This document shows positions 1 to 11,089 of a stretch of 64,000 nt of DNA, piece after piece. The notes beneath the pieces are model-generated. The model searched no databases. It worked only from the letters and a program-made list of their open reading frames with translations, and was not told the origin of the DNA. The first letter of the stretch is position 1. Every line of letters begins with the position of its first letter. The DNA comes from Acipenser ruthenus (taxonomy: Eukaryota; Chordata; Actinopteri; Acipenseriformes; Acipenseridae). Location: positions 10,736,897 to 10,800,896 of the forward strand of contig NC_081209.1 in NCBI RefSeq assembly GCF_902713425.1, given 5' to 3'. Both the position numbers and the translations under genes were made by a program.

Positions 1-3000
1 ACAGCAGGCAGTACCAGTCACTACACCAGGGGCAGGCCAAGAGGGTGCTGGATGAAAAACTACCCAAGAGAAGCAAAACTGATGGCAACAGGCCATTGAG
101 CAGAGTACCAACAAGACAGCAAGCAGCCTCTGGTTGGGAGGGGGAATGGTTCTTTTGCAATACAGGCTCTGGCAGACCTATTTGAGCATCCTTTGTTGGT
201 TGCCATCCAATTTAAGTCACTCACCATAGAAGTTAAATTTAAAACCATACAAAAAACTACACACCACCTGTGTAAGCTATATAGAAAGAGTAGAATTCGT
301 ACCCGTGTCCCTCCTCTTCCTCAGATTGCAGTTTGAGGTACAGCAGCTGCACACAGAGCTCCGACCAGGGTTATCCAGGAGCTCCCAGCTGGAACACAAG
401 AGCAGGACACTGAACCTAAAGACACTGCAACAGACTTCTACACAGAGCAGTATAATGGGGTCATTGAGCTGGGCAGGGTCCCAGGCCAGCAAGTGGCAAT
501 GGATATAGACCTAGGAAATAATTTGATAAAAAGGAACACTAATAAAACCAACAACATTTGCTCTAGAAACCAAATTGTTTACAAAAAGGTTATGCACATT
601 ACAAGCACCACATCAGATACTGAAAGAATTCATTAAACAAGTAGAGAATCTTGGTAACTAGCTGCCCTGAGACTTCCAATACAACACAGATTAACCCATC
701 AAATACTCACATCTGTATTCAGTTGTGTAAACCTGAAGGCCTGGACAACCAGATGGATCACAGAGGTCTGGACTCTGGGCAGAAACCTGGAGTTGCCAGC
801 CGGTCCGTCTACTTCCTGTGTTCCAGGGAGACTTCCTGTACAAAATTACATTCCAACCCTTTGTGTGCACTAGTGGAAAGTTTGAACTTAACTTGGGGCT
901 GGTTTCCACAAATCATGGACAGCTTACCTAAATTAAAGCCCAGCTACAATCTATGCCTTCCCAGTTTAGTTCAGCTGAGCTTTTGCCATGTTCACAAAGC
1001 TGACCATTCAACACCCATTCCTAAATCCAAGCAGGACTGTGCTCCCAAGTGCTAAACATTCAGATTTAAATGTTGCCTTTACTACACAGCTTGCAGTGAA
1101 TATCTACCCGTGGTTGGTGATGAGCGGGTAGGTCTGGCTTGAAGGGCTCAGCTCTGGAGTGCTGGCAGCAACACACTCTTCCATGTAGACCATCAGCGAC
1201 ATGTGGAATTGCTGCTTCACTGCAGCCGCGATGTTGATGGGGGACCCCAGGAAGAACAGACTGGAAGTGTGTGGGGCTGAGAAGTCACAAAGGAGAGGAG
1301 CATGAGAACAGAAACCCACCCAACTCATCTCACTAGCCAGCGCAGAGCAGCGCAGCATTGACCAGCACCAGAGAAATAGATCAAAATATTGTTCTACTTG
1401 ACTAGAGGAAGTGACCCAATGAGCACCACAGGCTGCTCCCCCTGCCAGGTTAGGGTTGCACTGGACACCTTTCTAAGCCAATAGACCAAGTGTTCATTGC
1501 AGGACAGCAAACTCACCATTCATAATCCCCATGGTAAACTCCAGCTTCCCAAACCCAGAGGCATCCCCAAGTGCAGGGTTATACACTGGAGGAGTCCAGC
1601 CAGCAGGTCTGGAGAAGACAGGTAGAAAGCTTTAGTTAGAACAGCAACACACCAAAACAATTTGCATTCAACAGAAGACACTGAATTGTAAACAGTTTAT
1701 TGGCAATATTTAATGCAAACTTACTCTTGCTGCCTTCACAGTAAGGAAGCTGGTCCAGAATTCCTAATGCAGTAAATCATTTGATTTCACAGAAATAACT
1801 TTCAGCGCCATAAAATGGGTCTTTAACTGCTCCCCATTAAAGGCAATAACTCGAAGTATATAAAATACAGTAAATAGATTTTGTGAAATTTAGTTCTAAA
1901 AAATAATCCACAAATTAGATACTGTTAAGTCAAGTGTCAGACATTATGCAATACTCAACTGAATGCATGAACAGCCCATAGGCTTAACACATCTTCACAG
2001 GAGTTACAGCATGTTTAAGCCAAGTCCAGCACTCACTTGGTATAGGTGCACACAATAGCCTGATTGAATGGAGTCTGGTAGAAGCCTCTCTGGGTGGGCT
2101 TGTAGGTCAGCACATTCATGTAACTGGTAACATTGGCAGTAACCTGGGCAAGACATGGATAAAAAAAAAAATCACTGTTGAAGACAGATTTAAAAACACT
2201 TGATCTGCAGTTCAAAAGGAAAGACAAACCATTAATCTTTAGAAAACTGGTTATAGTATACTATGTGAACAGCCCAAAAACGATGCATTTAGTTAAAAAA
2301 AAAACCCCGTAAATACTCAAGTCATTACTAATATACTGATACCAATACAACGTTTGTACCAAGTCATGTAGCGCATCCTAGCTTTAAAGACATTGTTAAA
2401 CATACGTTTTAAAAAGCGTTGTTACAACTAACCAATATTGTATAAACCCTGCAAGAAAAAAAAGCTTCCGAATACAATGTGTATTTATACAAGCGTGTAC
2501 AGTTTAATAAGGTGCAGTGCAATTTCATTTCGAATGCTTCTTACGTGAACCTAGCATACAAGCCCTTAGAAGCCACTTACCATGCGCATGAAGCGGCAGT
2601 CCAGCAGCCCGTACTGGAACAGCACCATGTTATTACCGGCGCTGCTGCTGGATGGAGGACAGGGTCCCAGCAGGAGGCCACTCATACTCACAGCTACAGT
2701 GGAAACGGGTTTGGAATAAAGCGGAATATGCAACCATTTTATTTTAAGTTTCATGTAATGCAAAGTTTTACCTTATAACTATGACTGATCTTTAAAATAG
2801 CCAAGTACGCACTACTAAGTGTTGCACAAGAGAACATCATATCTGGATATCAGTAAAACGAGTGCGTTAACACACCCACATTATGTACCGGTACAGTCAG
2901 TACTACCAAAACATAAGACAAAAAACACACTAACCCCACGAGTAGCCTACATTACTTTCCTGCGGTGCAGCAAACGGTACACAGCAACGCGCAAGCACAA

Positions 3001-3010
3001 CACATATTGC
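1..3010 (-). pseudogene. ZP3-like pseudogene, copy A (3' end outside the window)
   Basis: Exons recognisable by homology to the intact copies (minus strand): exon 8 303-388, exon 7 remnant about 458-510, exon 6 remnant 711-812, exon 5 1108 to about 1288, exon 4 1517-1608, exon 3 2037-2143, exon 2 2581-2693 and exon 1 remnant 2956 to about 3010; exons 9-10 lie off the left edge. Five lesions are visible. The start codons and roughly 180 bp of 5' flank are gone. Exon 2 has a 72-bp in-frame deletion that removes the first ZP-N cysteine. The exon 5 acceptor AG is deleted. The exon 6 acceptor and its first bases, including the Cys codon, are deleted. The 3' half of exon 7 with its donor is deleted. 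Copy G at 48-52 kb carries the same lesions, so the gene died before the 49-kb duplication. It cannot make a ZP domain protein. Confidence 0.9.
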
Positions 3011-3150
3011 CGTGTTAACACTCCAGGTTTCGTTGCACCGGCTATGCGTGAGTTCAAATTTAAGTTAGTTTTACAGCGCAACTATTTACTAACTTTAACA
3101 AATGACCTTATTAGAGGCTTCCCGTTTTTCAGATTGCTCAGGCGCAATCC

Positions 3151-3246
3151 GGTCAGACTGACTGGAGCATCATTAGTACACTATACCACACTGCGCTTGG
3201 TCAGACTGACTGGAGCATCATTAGTACAGTATACCACACTGCGCTC
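3151..3246. repeat. Tandem duplication, 2 x 48 bp
   Basis: Two adjacent 48-bp units (3151-3198 and 3199-3246), each beginning GGTCAGACTGACTGGAGCAT, differ at about two positions. They lie upstream of the dead exon 1 of copy A. The same pair recurs beside copy G near 52.30-52.39 kb, so it predates the large duplication. No function is evident. Confidence 0.9.
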
Positions 3247-3309
3247 AGCTTTGTGTGGCGGCTGATACAAAACATAATGAACGACTATTAAAGAAAGGTG
3301 GTGGAATCA

Positions 3310-3625
3310 CATTTACTGATTTTTAATACTAAATATAGTATATGATATTCTAAAATATGTACAATTCATAATTCAGCTATATTCACATTCAGAATGGCAT
3401 TCAATATTTAGTACATTGTGGGTTTTAGTATTTATACAACTGTTAACACAAATATTCTGAAATAAATAAATAACATGGCAATGACATTCATTGCCCATTC
3501 TCAGACATTCTTTGTATATTTCAATATTTCTGAAGGTATGTATTTTGATAGGGAAATAATGTATTATACTGCCACTAAAACACACCATTTTATTATTCTA
3601 AAGTCCATACTTATGGACTAACCAA
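3310..3625. repeat. Left arm of the A/B intergenic inverted repeat
   Basis: The reverse complement of this segment aligns with 4630-5260. Both share the run GTGGCAGTATAATACATTAT, an ATTTGTGTTAACAGTTGT block and an AGAATATCATATAC block in the same order. Divergence looks like 15-20%, much older than the 49-kb duplication. A diverged third copy of this segment sits at about 20546-20900 in the same orientation. The arm lacks the 329-bp MITE of the right arm and so records its empty site. Confidence 0.8.
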
Positions 3626-4629
3626 CCTTAAAAGTAGCCCGTCTAAGCAAATGTAAAAATAATCAAATGAAAACATGTTTAAATGAAACAATGCTTTTCT
3701 ACATTGAGGGATTTTGACTTCATTTGTAATTCTTGTCATTTAAAAAAAAAAAGTAGATTTTTCTCCTTATAGTGGACACATTAGTTTTGATCATTCTGCA
3801 CTTGTCGAGGTTGTTATACAGCTTTTACTGCATAATAACGAGGGATTGTATGAACTATTTATCCATGTTTGTCCTGCAGTCCCATGCAATACAGTTCCAT
3901 GTCTCACATCTGCGATCCTTTATTTCAGCAGACAGTGAAACAGGCCCTCCAACAGGAAACTGTTTGCTGCCATGGTTGCCCAACGCATCAGCACTGATTT
4001 TGGTGGCCAGTTTGATTCCTCTACAGTGCTGGACAGCAAAATGTAATTGGAATGCTTTAAGATGGGTAACTTCACACTCAAATTATTTTTCCAGTTGAAG
4101 GCTGTTGGAACAAATTATTGTTAAAATAGTGCGGTCTACAAATAAAGTAGTGCTTTTTTGTAGACATGAAAATAATTGAACCCAAAAGAAGCTATAATTT
4201 AATATTAGACTTAGTTATGCTAAATGTAATTTCCTAATCTCATCTTTAGTTGTCAAGTACAGATGTCAATCTTGGTGATTCATACCAAGTTTTAGGTTCA
4301 GACTTAGACAGAAAGTAAACATTTAGTTGGGACACCTTTACATTGTGGCAACCAGAAACTAAATAAATATTATCCAATAAAAAGTTAACTAGCTTAAACT
4401 GGTTGTCAAGAAACTAGTTTCATAAACCCAAGCTTTAGTGATCCTACAAAACTACTTTAGTTTATCTAGTTAGAATTATGGGAAGAACTGCCACTACACT
4501 GGTTTTTGTAAGGGTTTCTACAGAACCCATGTACCATGCCTTTTTATTGGAGAATAGTTTATTATTTTTATTGAAATATTTTATTATTTTTATTTTTTAC
4601 TTTTGCTCAGACAGGCTTCTTTTAAGGTC
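3626..4629. other. AT-rich spacer at the centre of the A/B inverted repeat; no gene seen
   Basis: About 1 kb of single-copy-looking, AT-rich sequence between the two arms. A 3760-4100 segment has slightly higher GC and short open frames on both strands, none with a domain I recognise. The near-identical copy at 52.77-53.78 kb is part of the recent duplication, so open frames there are not independent support for coding. I see no gene. Confidence 0.6.
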
Positions 4630-4847
4630 AGTTATACCATAAGTATGGGCTTTAGAATCATAAAATAGTTCATTTTAGTGGCAGTATAATACATTATTTA
4701 CCTATCAGTCAGAAATGTAGAAATATACAAAGCATGTATGAAATTGTGCAATGAACGTCACTGCCATAATTTTTATTTATTTATTTCAAAATATTTGTGT
4801 TAACAGTTGTCCAAATAGGCTACTGAAACCGGCAACGTATTAAATTC

Positions 4848-5176
4848 CATACTTGCCAACATTTGGAAACTGTTCAGCGGGACCCTTGTCCCCGGTGTGG
4901 CGGTGGGTCTTACGCATGATGCACGTGACCAGCATGGCAGTAAACACAGGCAAAAATGAAGCGTTCTTACCTTTGTATACCGGTAAGTTAGTGATCAGCA
5001 GATGTGTCAGCCACACGAAGAGCACAGCGTGTGGTTTTCTCTACCTCAACTGTGCAGAATACATGAATTTTTTTCTGTGTGTAAATATCGGGACTTTCTT
5101 CCTATGCATCGGGACGCGGGACATTTTCTAGGAAATCGGGACTGTCCCGACCGTATAGGGACTGTTGGCATGTATG
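4848..5176. mobile_element. 329-bp MITE with 13-bp TIRs and a 6-bp target duplication
   Basis: The left end reads CATACTTGCCAAC and the right end is the complement of CATACATGCCAAC, a 13-bp terminal inverted repeat with one mismatch. AAATTC flanks both ends (4842-4847 and 5177-5182). The inverted-repeat arm at about 3.4 kb is uninterrupted here, giving an empty site. The interior has no transposase. The duplicate at 53995-54323 came with the 49-kb duplication. The superfamily is uncertain. Confidence 0.8.
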
Positions 5177-5257
5177 AAATTCTGAATACAATTCTGAATA
5201 TGAATATAGTTCAGTTATGGCAAAAATTCTATTTTAGAATATCATATACATATTTAG

Positions 5258-5352
5258 TATTATCCAGGGCGACTTACAATCGTAAGCAAAAACATTTCAA
5301 GCGTTACAATACAAGTAATACAATAAGAGCAAGAGTAATACAATAAGAGCAA
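5258..5352 (-). repeat. SINE 3'-tail fragment with a short tandem repeat
   Basis: It begins with TATCCAGGGCGACTTACAAT, the L2-type tail shared by the SINEs of this window. It ends in two copies of a roughly 17-bp unit (AGTAATACAATAAGAGCA-like) with no tRNA-like head. This is a truncated SINE. A similar fragment lies in intron 2 of copy F near 42.43 kb and a shorter one in intron 2 of copy E near 29.85 kb. Confidence 0.6.
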
Positions 5353-5538
5353 GAATTCTTTAATTGTCGTTCATTATGTTTTGTATGAACGCACGTATAG
5401 ACGGTGCAACGAAACCTGGAGTGTTAACAAGGCAATAAGGTCTGTCGAATTTTTTAATTGATGTTAACTGTTTAGTATTTTTTTCTCTTGGAATGTGCGT
5501 GATATACGCAGGCACCCGCGCAATGGCACGACTCGTCA

Positions 5539-5609
5539 CACCTGTGTCAGTGGTCCACTCAGTGTAAATTGCCAAATCACTCGAATTAATGTCACTAGAA
5601 AAGCACCTG
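5539..5609 (+). promoter_or_regulatory. Paired CACCTG E-boxes upstream of ZP3 copy B
   Basis: CACCTG occurs at 5539-5544 and 5604-5609, within 110 bp of the start codon at 5647. Both recur upstream of D, E (30738-30743 and 30803-30808, read on the minus strand), F and H, and both lie in the tract deleted from A and G. CANNTG E-boxes near ZP promoters are the known target of the oocyte factor FIGLA with E12. No transcription start has been mapped, so the downstream box could lie in the 5' UTR. The regulatory role is inference. Confidence 0.45.
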
Positions 5610-5646
5610 GACGGTATTGTTTGGTAGGTAACTGTTGGTTTGAAAG

Positions 5647-8600
5647 ATGATGGCGGCGTTGTGGAAATGTGTCGTGTTTGCGCTTTGCTGTGTACCGTTT
5701 GCTGCACCACAGGAAGGTAATGTGGGCGACTGGCGGGGTTAGTGTGTTGTGTGCCTTCAGTTTCGTTAGTACTGACTGTACCGGTACATAATGTTGGTGT
5801 GTTAACAGACTCGTTTTATTGATATCCAGACATGGTATCTCCTTGTGCAACACTTAAAAGTGCGTACTTGGCTATGCAAAGATCATTCATAGTTACAAAC
5901 GTTGTCCTTGTGTTACATGAAACCTAAATATTTGTGTGTTTTACTTTATTTTTAAACCTGTTTCCCCTGTAGCTGTGAGTACAGCCTGCGGCGTGGACTC
6001 GGTGGCTGTGAGGGTGTTGTTGGATTACTCTCGACCGGCGTTGCCTCTGGACCCGAGTGGCCTCCTGCTGGGACCCTGTCCTCCATCCAGCAGCAGCGCC
6101 GGTAATAACATGGTGGTGTTCCAGTACGGGCTGCTGGACTGCCGCTTTATGCGCATGGTAAGTGGCTTCTAACGGCTTGTATGAAGTGTTTGGGCTCAAA
6201 TTACACTGTATTGCACAGAACATGCTTGTATATGCATTGTAATTTAATGAATTTTTCTGCAGTGATTATGCAATATTGGTTTTGGCTGTAATGGCTTTAA
6301 GTGTATATTTAATTGATGCTAGGATGTGCAGGACTAAATGATACAAATTTTGTATTGGCAGCTTTTGTAAGGGTAATGACTTGAGTATTTGCACTTTTTT
6401 TCCTTTAAACAAACTAAATGCATTGTCTTGGCTTTGGGCTGTTTGACAGGTGGTGTGTGTTGTAACACCAATCTTGTGGAGGTGTGTCTTGCCTTTTGAA
6501 CTGCAGGTCAAGTGTTTAATCTCTGTTCAGTTTTTTTTAAATCCATGTCTTGCCCAGGTTACTGCCAATGTTACCAGTTATATGAATGTGCTGACCTACA
6601 AGCCCACCCAGAGAGGCTTCTACCAGACTCCATTCAATCAGGCTATTGTGTGCACCTATACCAAGTGAGTGCTGGACTTGGCTTAAACATGCTGTAACTC
6701 CTGTGAAGATGTGTTAAACCTTTGGGGTATTGAGTCATACATGTCTGCTTGACTTAATGGTATCTAATTTGTGGCTTTCCTTTTGAGAACTCTTTACAAA
6801 ATCTTTTTTTTTTTTTTGTGCCTTTTTAATGGGGAGCAGTTATTTTAACCCATCTTATGGCACTGGAAGTAATCTGTGCAAAATAAAGTGATTTACTGCA
6901 TTAGGAATTCTAGACCAGCTTCCTTGCTGTGAAGGCACCAAGAGTAAGTTTGCATTAAATATTGCCAATAAATTGTTTACAATTCAGTGTTCTGCTGAAT
7001 GCAAATTGTTTTGGTGTGTTGCTGTTCTAACTAAAGCTTTCTACCGGTGTCTTCTCCAGACCTGCTGGCTGGACTCCTCCAGTGTATAACCCTGCACTTG
7101 GGGATGCCTATGGGTTTGGGAAGCTGGAGTTTACCATGGGGATTATGAATGGTGAGTTTGCTATCCTGCAATGTACACTTGGTCTATTGCTTTAGGAAGG
7201 TGTCCAGTGCAACACTAACCTGGCAGGGGAGCAGCCTTTGGTGTTCATTAGGTCACTTCAAGTCAAGTAGAAAATGTTTTAATTTCTCTGGTGCTGGTCA
7301 ATGCTATTCTGTCCTGGCTAGTGAGATGAGTTGGGTGGGTTGCTGTTCTCATGCTCCTTTCCTTGATGTCTCAGATGACTTCTCAGCCCCACGCACCTCC
7401 AGTCTGTTCTTCCTGGGGTCCCCCATCAACATCGCGGCTGCAGTGAAGCAGCAATTCCACATGCCACTGATGGTCTACGTGGAAGAGTGTGTTGCTGCCA
7501 GCACTCCAGAGCTGAGCCCTTCAAGCCAGACCTACACACTGATCACCAACCACGGGTAGATATTCACTGCAAGCTGTATAGTAAAGGCACAATTTTAAAT
7601 CTGAATGTTTAACACTTGGGAGCACAGTAGTCCTGTTTTAAATTAGGAAGGCGTTGAATGGTCAGCTTTGTGAACATGGCAAAAGCTCAGCTGAACTACT
7701 GTCCATGCTGGGAATGCGCAGATTGTAGTTTCAAATGGACTGGTTCTTTATCTAGTTTCTAACTGGTTCACAGACCCTAATCTATCTTTAGGGAAGATGA
7801 ATAACATGATTGGTGTTAACGAGGGTCTGTGAAACCAGCCCCAGTTTAAGTTCAAACTTTCCACAAGTGTAGTCTTGTGCACACGACTAGGGTTGGAATG
7901 GTAATTTGTACAGGAAGTCTCATTGGAAGTCTTGCTCACTACTTCCAGTGGTTGTCTGATTGTCCCCAGTCCTGGTGAGTGCCTCCCCCTGCTCAGTGCT
8001 TGTGTTTCTCCTTGCAGATGCTTTGTAGACGGCCAGGCTGGTAATTCCAGGTTTCTGCCCAGAGTCCAGACCTCTGAGATCCGTCTGGTTGTCCAGGCCT
8101 TCAGGTTTACACAACTGAATACAGATGTGAGTATCTGATGGGTTAATGGTGGATTGTATTGGAGGGCACAGGGCAGCTAGTTAACAAGACAACACGTATC
8201 TGAAGCTGTGCTTGTGGTGTGTAATACTTTTGCAAGGACAATTCAGAGCTGGTAATAAGATGGTGGCAGTTCGAGCAATTTTAATGTCTGGGAGTTTTAT
8301 TTTAAATCCGTTATCCTAGGTGTATATCCATTGCCGCTTGCTGGCTTGGGACCCTGCCCAGCTCAATGACCCCACCAAGAAAGCCTGTTCATTCAACCAG
8401 AGAACCAGGAGGTAAGGACTGGACCCTGCTGAGGCTGCTGTCTGTGCAAGGCTGTGAGGTCCAGTTAACCAACACTAGTCACCCAGGACTATTAATTTCT
8501 TAGATGCCGTTATCCAGGGCGACTTACAACTGTTACAAGATATCACATAATTTTTATATACAATTACCCATTTATACAGTTGGGGGTTTTTACTGGAGCA

Positions 8601-10300
8601 ATCTAGGTAAAGTACCTTGCTCAAGGGTACAGCAGCAGTGTCCTCCACTGGGGATTGAACCCACGACCCTCTGGTCCAGAGCCTGAACCACTCTATTCTG
8701 TTGTGTGGAGAATTGACATGTGTTCTCACTGTTGGGTAATGGTGTGCATGTCCCTAGGGCAGGGTTTCCCCAGTTCTGGTCCTGAGATTCCCCATGTGTC
8801 TGGTTTTCATTTCAATGGAGTTCTGAATTACTTAATTGAACAATTCATTGGCTTAATTAGGCCTTTGTAATTTTGTTTAAGCAGTTGGAGATTTCAAGTT
8901 AACTATACAATTTTAAAAGTAATTTAATTAACTTTTTAGCAGATGAGAACAATAAGGGTCTAAGCACATTGTTTCAATTAAGGGTTTGACTTAAATTGAG
9001 ACACTGCAGACACAGGGGTCCCCCAGGACCAGGATTGTGGGAGGAAACCCTGCCCTAGGGAACTACTTGTGCATCCTAAACAAACCTGGTTGTTGTGGGA
9101 ATTTCTGTGCGTACAGTTCACTCCTGCATTTTTACCTTCATGTAGTGGGTGTAAAAATATGGCCAAATTGTACTGCTATCAAGTAGTGTATTGAAATGTC
9201 TTTGGGTTCAGTGTTCTGCTCGTGTTCCAGCTGGGAGCTCCTGGATAACCCTGGTCGGAGCTCTGCGTGCAGCTGCTGTACCGCCAAATGCAATTTCAGG
9301 AAGAGGAGGGACACGGGTACGAATTCTGCTATATCTCTGTAATGTAACTGCACAGGTAGCTCTGGGATGTTACTTGGTTTTATTTACAAGGGTGAGTGAC
9401 TTTAAAATTATGGCATCTAGCAAAGGATGCTCGCATAGGGGTGCAGTGCTCCTCCCTCCCAACCAGAGCGTGTGCTTTGTCTTGGTGCTACTCTGCTCAA
9501 TGACCTATAGGCAAATTGTTTTAACCAGCAACCCTACAGCCTGCCCCCTGCTGTAGTGACTGGTACTGCATAATGCATTGCTGTAAAGCAGCAGGGCCTG
9601 TTTGTAGCCAGGCTCCCTTTTCTCCCGAGCAGCTGAAGAGGGGCCGAGACACACTGCAGTGCTGGGACCCCTGAGGATCCTTCCTGAGGAACTGTCTGCT
9701 GGAAACCAGGAATTCTACCAGAGGAGCCCTGCTCTGTCACTGGAGGGTGAGTTCAGCCTGCGGTCTCCAATCCAGTGTCCACTTGGCTTCCTTGTCAATG
9801 GCTTGTATGGCTGTGACTTTATGTTTACAGTACAGGTTTCCCTGCAGCAGCGCTAAAGAATTTGGCATGTGGTGGTGGTGGTCTGTTTCTACCCAAACCT
9901 TAAAGTCCACAGCATAACTACAATTTTGCTGCATAAAGCTATTGCTAAACTTTAGTGTATTCTAGTATTGGAACATAGGGCCTTTGCCCACCCCTACTAA
10001 CCATGTCCCGAGGTGTCCTTCTGCAGGCCTGAAAGTAACACACTCCTGTTTGATTCTGCCCCTGGGTACTGGAGACAATGGCTGTACTGGGAGCACTTCC
10101 TGTTCCTAACCCCTTTTCTCCTGCTCTCTTCTCCCCCAGAGCCCCAGCAGGTTCTGGCCTGGCTGCCTGTCCTGGCTGCTCCCCTGCTCCTGATGGCTGT
10201 CTTGGGAGCCCTGTCTCTGGGCTACTACATGTGCATGTGGCATCATCCCAGACTCTGCTCCAAGTCCAGCAGTGAGCGCCTTCATTCCTGTGCCCACTGA
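5647..10300 (+). CDS. zp3: ZP3-like zona pellucida glycoprotein, copy B (intact, 398 aa)
   Basis: Ten exons: 5647-5716, 5973-6157, 6558-6664, 7060-7151, 7375-7555, 8018-8126, 8320-8411, 9231-9316, 9633-9746, 10140-10300. All introns are GT/AG and the joined frame is open. The first of two tandem ATGs was taken as start; it opens a signal peptide of about 22 residues. ZP-N cysteines are C29, C59, C80 and C117, with a sequon at N89. ZP-C cysteines include C190, C213 (HGCFVDG), C253, C271 and the CSCCTAKC cluster at 292-299. RKRR at 302-305 is a furin-type site, VLGPLRI at 317-323 matches the external hydrophobic patch, and residues 353-375 form the transmembrane helix. The exon 8 cluster and HGC-VDG motif point to ZP3 rather than ZP1, ZP2 or ZP4. 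The product should be secreted and polymerise in the egg envelope. The short tail (SERLHSCAH) differs from copy E because of indels in exon 10. The exact ZP3 subfamily is not resolved. Confidence 0.93.
8497..8698 (-). mobile_element. tRNA-derived SINE in intron 7 of copy B
   Basis: Read on the minus strand it has a tRNA-like head with B-box-like GGGTTCAATCCC, a body containing GAGCAAGGTACTTTACCTAG, and the L2-type tail GTAAGTCGCCCTGGATAACG. It belongs to the same family as the copies at 12248, 24726 and 61403. The duplicate in copy H lies at about 57647-57848. Confidence 0.85.
8760..9052. mobile_element. 293-bp hAT-like MITE with 8-bp palindromic target duplication
   Basis: The element starts CAGGGTTTCC and ends GGAAACCCTG, exact inverted repeats. 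It is flanked on both sides by CCCTAGGG (8752-8759 and 9053-9060). An 8-bp duplication of the form nnnTAnnn is the known signature of Buster-type hAT transposons. There is no coding capacity. A shorter, degraded relative lies in intron 7 of copies E (about 27.6 kb) and F (about 40.2 kb), so an ancestral insertion predates the split of those copies. The exact duplicate in H is at 57910-58205. Confidence 0.85.
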
Positions 10301-10357
10301 AATGCAGTTGGCATGGTTTCTAGCTTGCCAGCACAGAAATTGATTTGTATGTTGCAA

Positions 10358-10363
10358 AATAAA
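10358..10363 (+). terminator. Polyadenylation signal of ZP3 copy B
   Basis: AATAAA lies 58 bp after the stop codon of copy B, in a GTTGCAAAATAAAATG context conserved after C (16006-16011), H (59510-59515) and, on the minus strand, E, F and G. It implies a very short 3' UTR, as is usual for ZP genes. Confidence 0.75.
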
Positions 10364-11089
10364 ATGTCTTCATAGAGCCTCTGGTCTGTCTAATTTTGTA
10401 CCATTGAGTAACTTAGAACTGGATGTGTAGACATTTTAAGGGAATCCATGCTATTACTGCTGAGAATAAATGCTCACCCATTTAAGTAATCTGATTGGTG
10501 TATGTAGCAACCCTTACAAATACAAGTAGTGGCATTTGTGTCCCAAATTGAGGATGTTTTGATGGTGAAAGCTTAGTTTGACTGTTCATTGAACAGTTTT
10601 AAGCTACTGCTTTTTATTGTGGTGGCTTTTTTTTTTTTTTTTTAAGGTTTGCCAGGATCTTAAGGTCACCCAACTAAATTTTATTTTTGTCCCAAAAGAC
10701 TTTGATTTGAAAACGTGGTAAGAATCAAGATTGGCAGAACTGCAGGTCAAATACTATGTTAGCATTGCTTCAAAGAAGCAATGGTAACACTTTGGGCTGT
10801 GGAAATGCAAGTTTGGTTTGAGGATATTTGTAGATGGCACTCTTAACATCACTATCTTTAGTTTTATTGATCATTTCAGAGTGATTCCTACCAAGTGTGG
10901 GATGCTCCTTCATGGATGAATCCCTTGAACTGGAAGTTGTGGGTGGAGTAGAATTGGGAGGGCTGATGCAGAAAGGAAAATAAAGCTGTGGTGTAGTGCG
11001 ACATTCTTGTCCAACAAAAACCATCCCATAAAAGTAACAATGAACATTTTAAAGAAACACCTTGGTCAAGTAGACAAGTTTATTTTCTG
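10364..11089. other. Intergenic sequence, no gene recognised
   Basis: The 3' flank of copy B is AT-rich with a 17-base T run near 10627. The segment 10770-11040 has weak open frames on both strands but no known domain. The 3' flank seen after C, E, F and G is not present here, so B/H and the other copies have different downstream contexts. Confidence 0.6.

Larger units (their letters stand above)
4630..5640. repeat. Right arm of the A/B intergenic inverted repeat
   Basis: This is the inverted counterpart of 3310-3625, enlarged by a MITE at 4848-5176 and by a SINE tail fragment near 5258. It runs into the 5' flank of ZP3 copy B. The arrangement makes A and B a head-to-head pair that arose by inverted duplication of a ZP3 gene together with its upstream flank. 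Confidence 0.75.

Noticed and set aside
651-1055. A 134-codon plus-strand frame, repeated at 49793-50197
   Set aside because: It runs antisense through exon 6 and introns of dead ZP3 copies; the shared frame follows from duplication.
3772-4098. A transposase or host exon in the A/B spacer (also 52919-53245)
   Set aside because: The open frame is short, has no recognisable motif, and the second copy is from the recent duplication, so there is no independent support.
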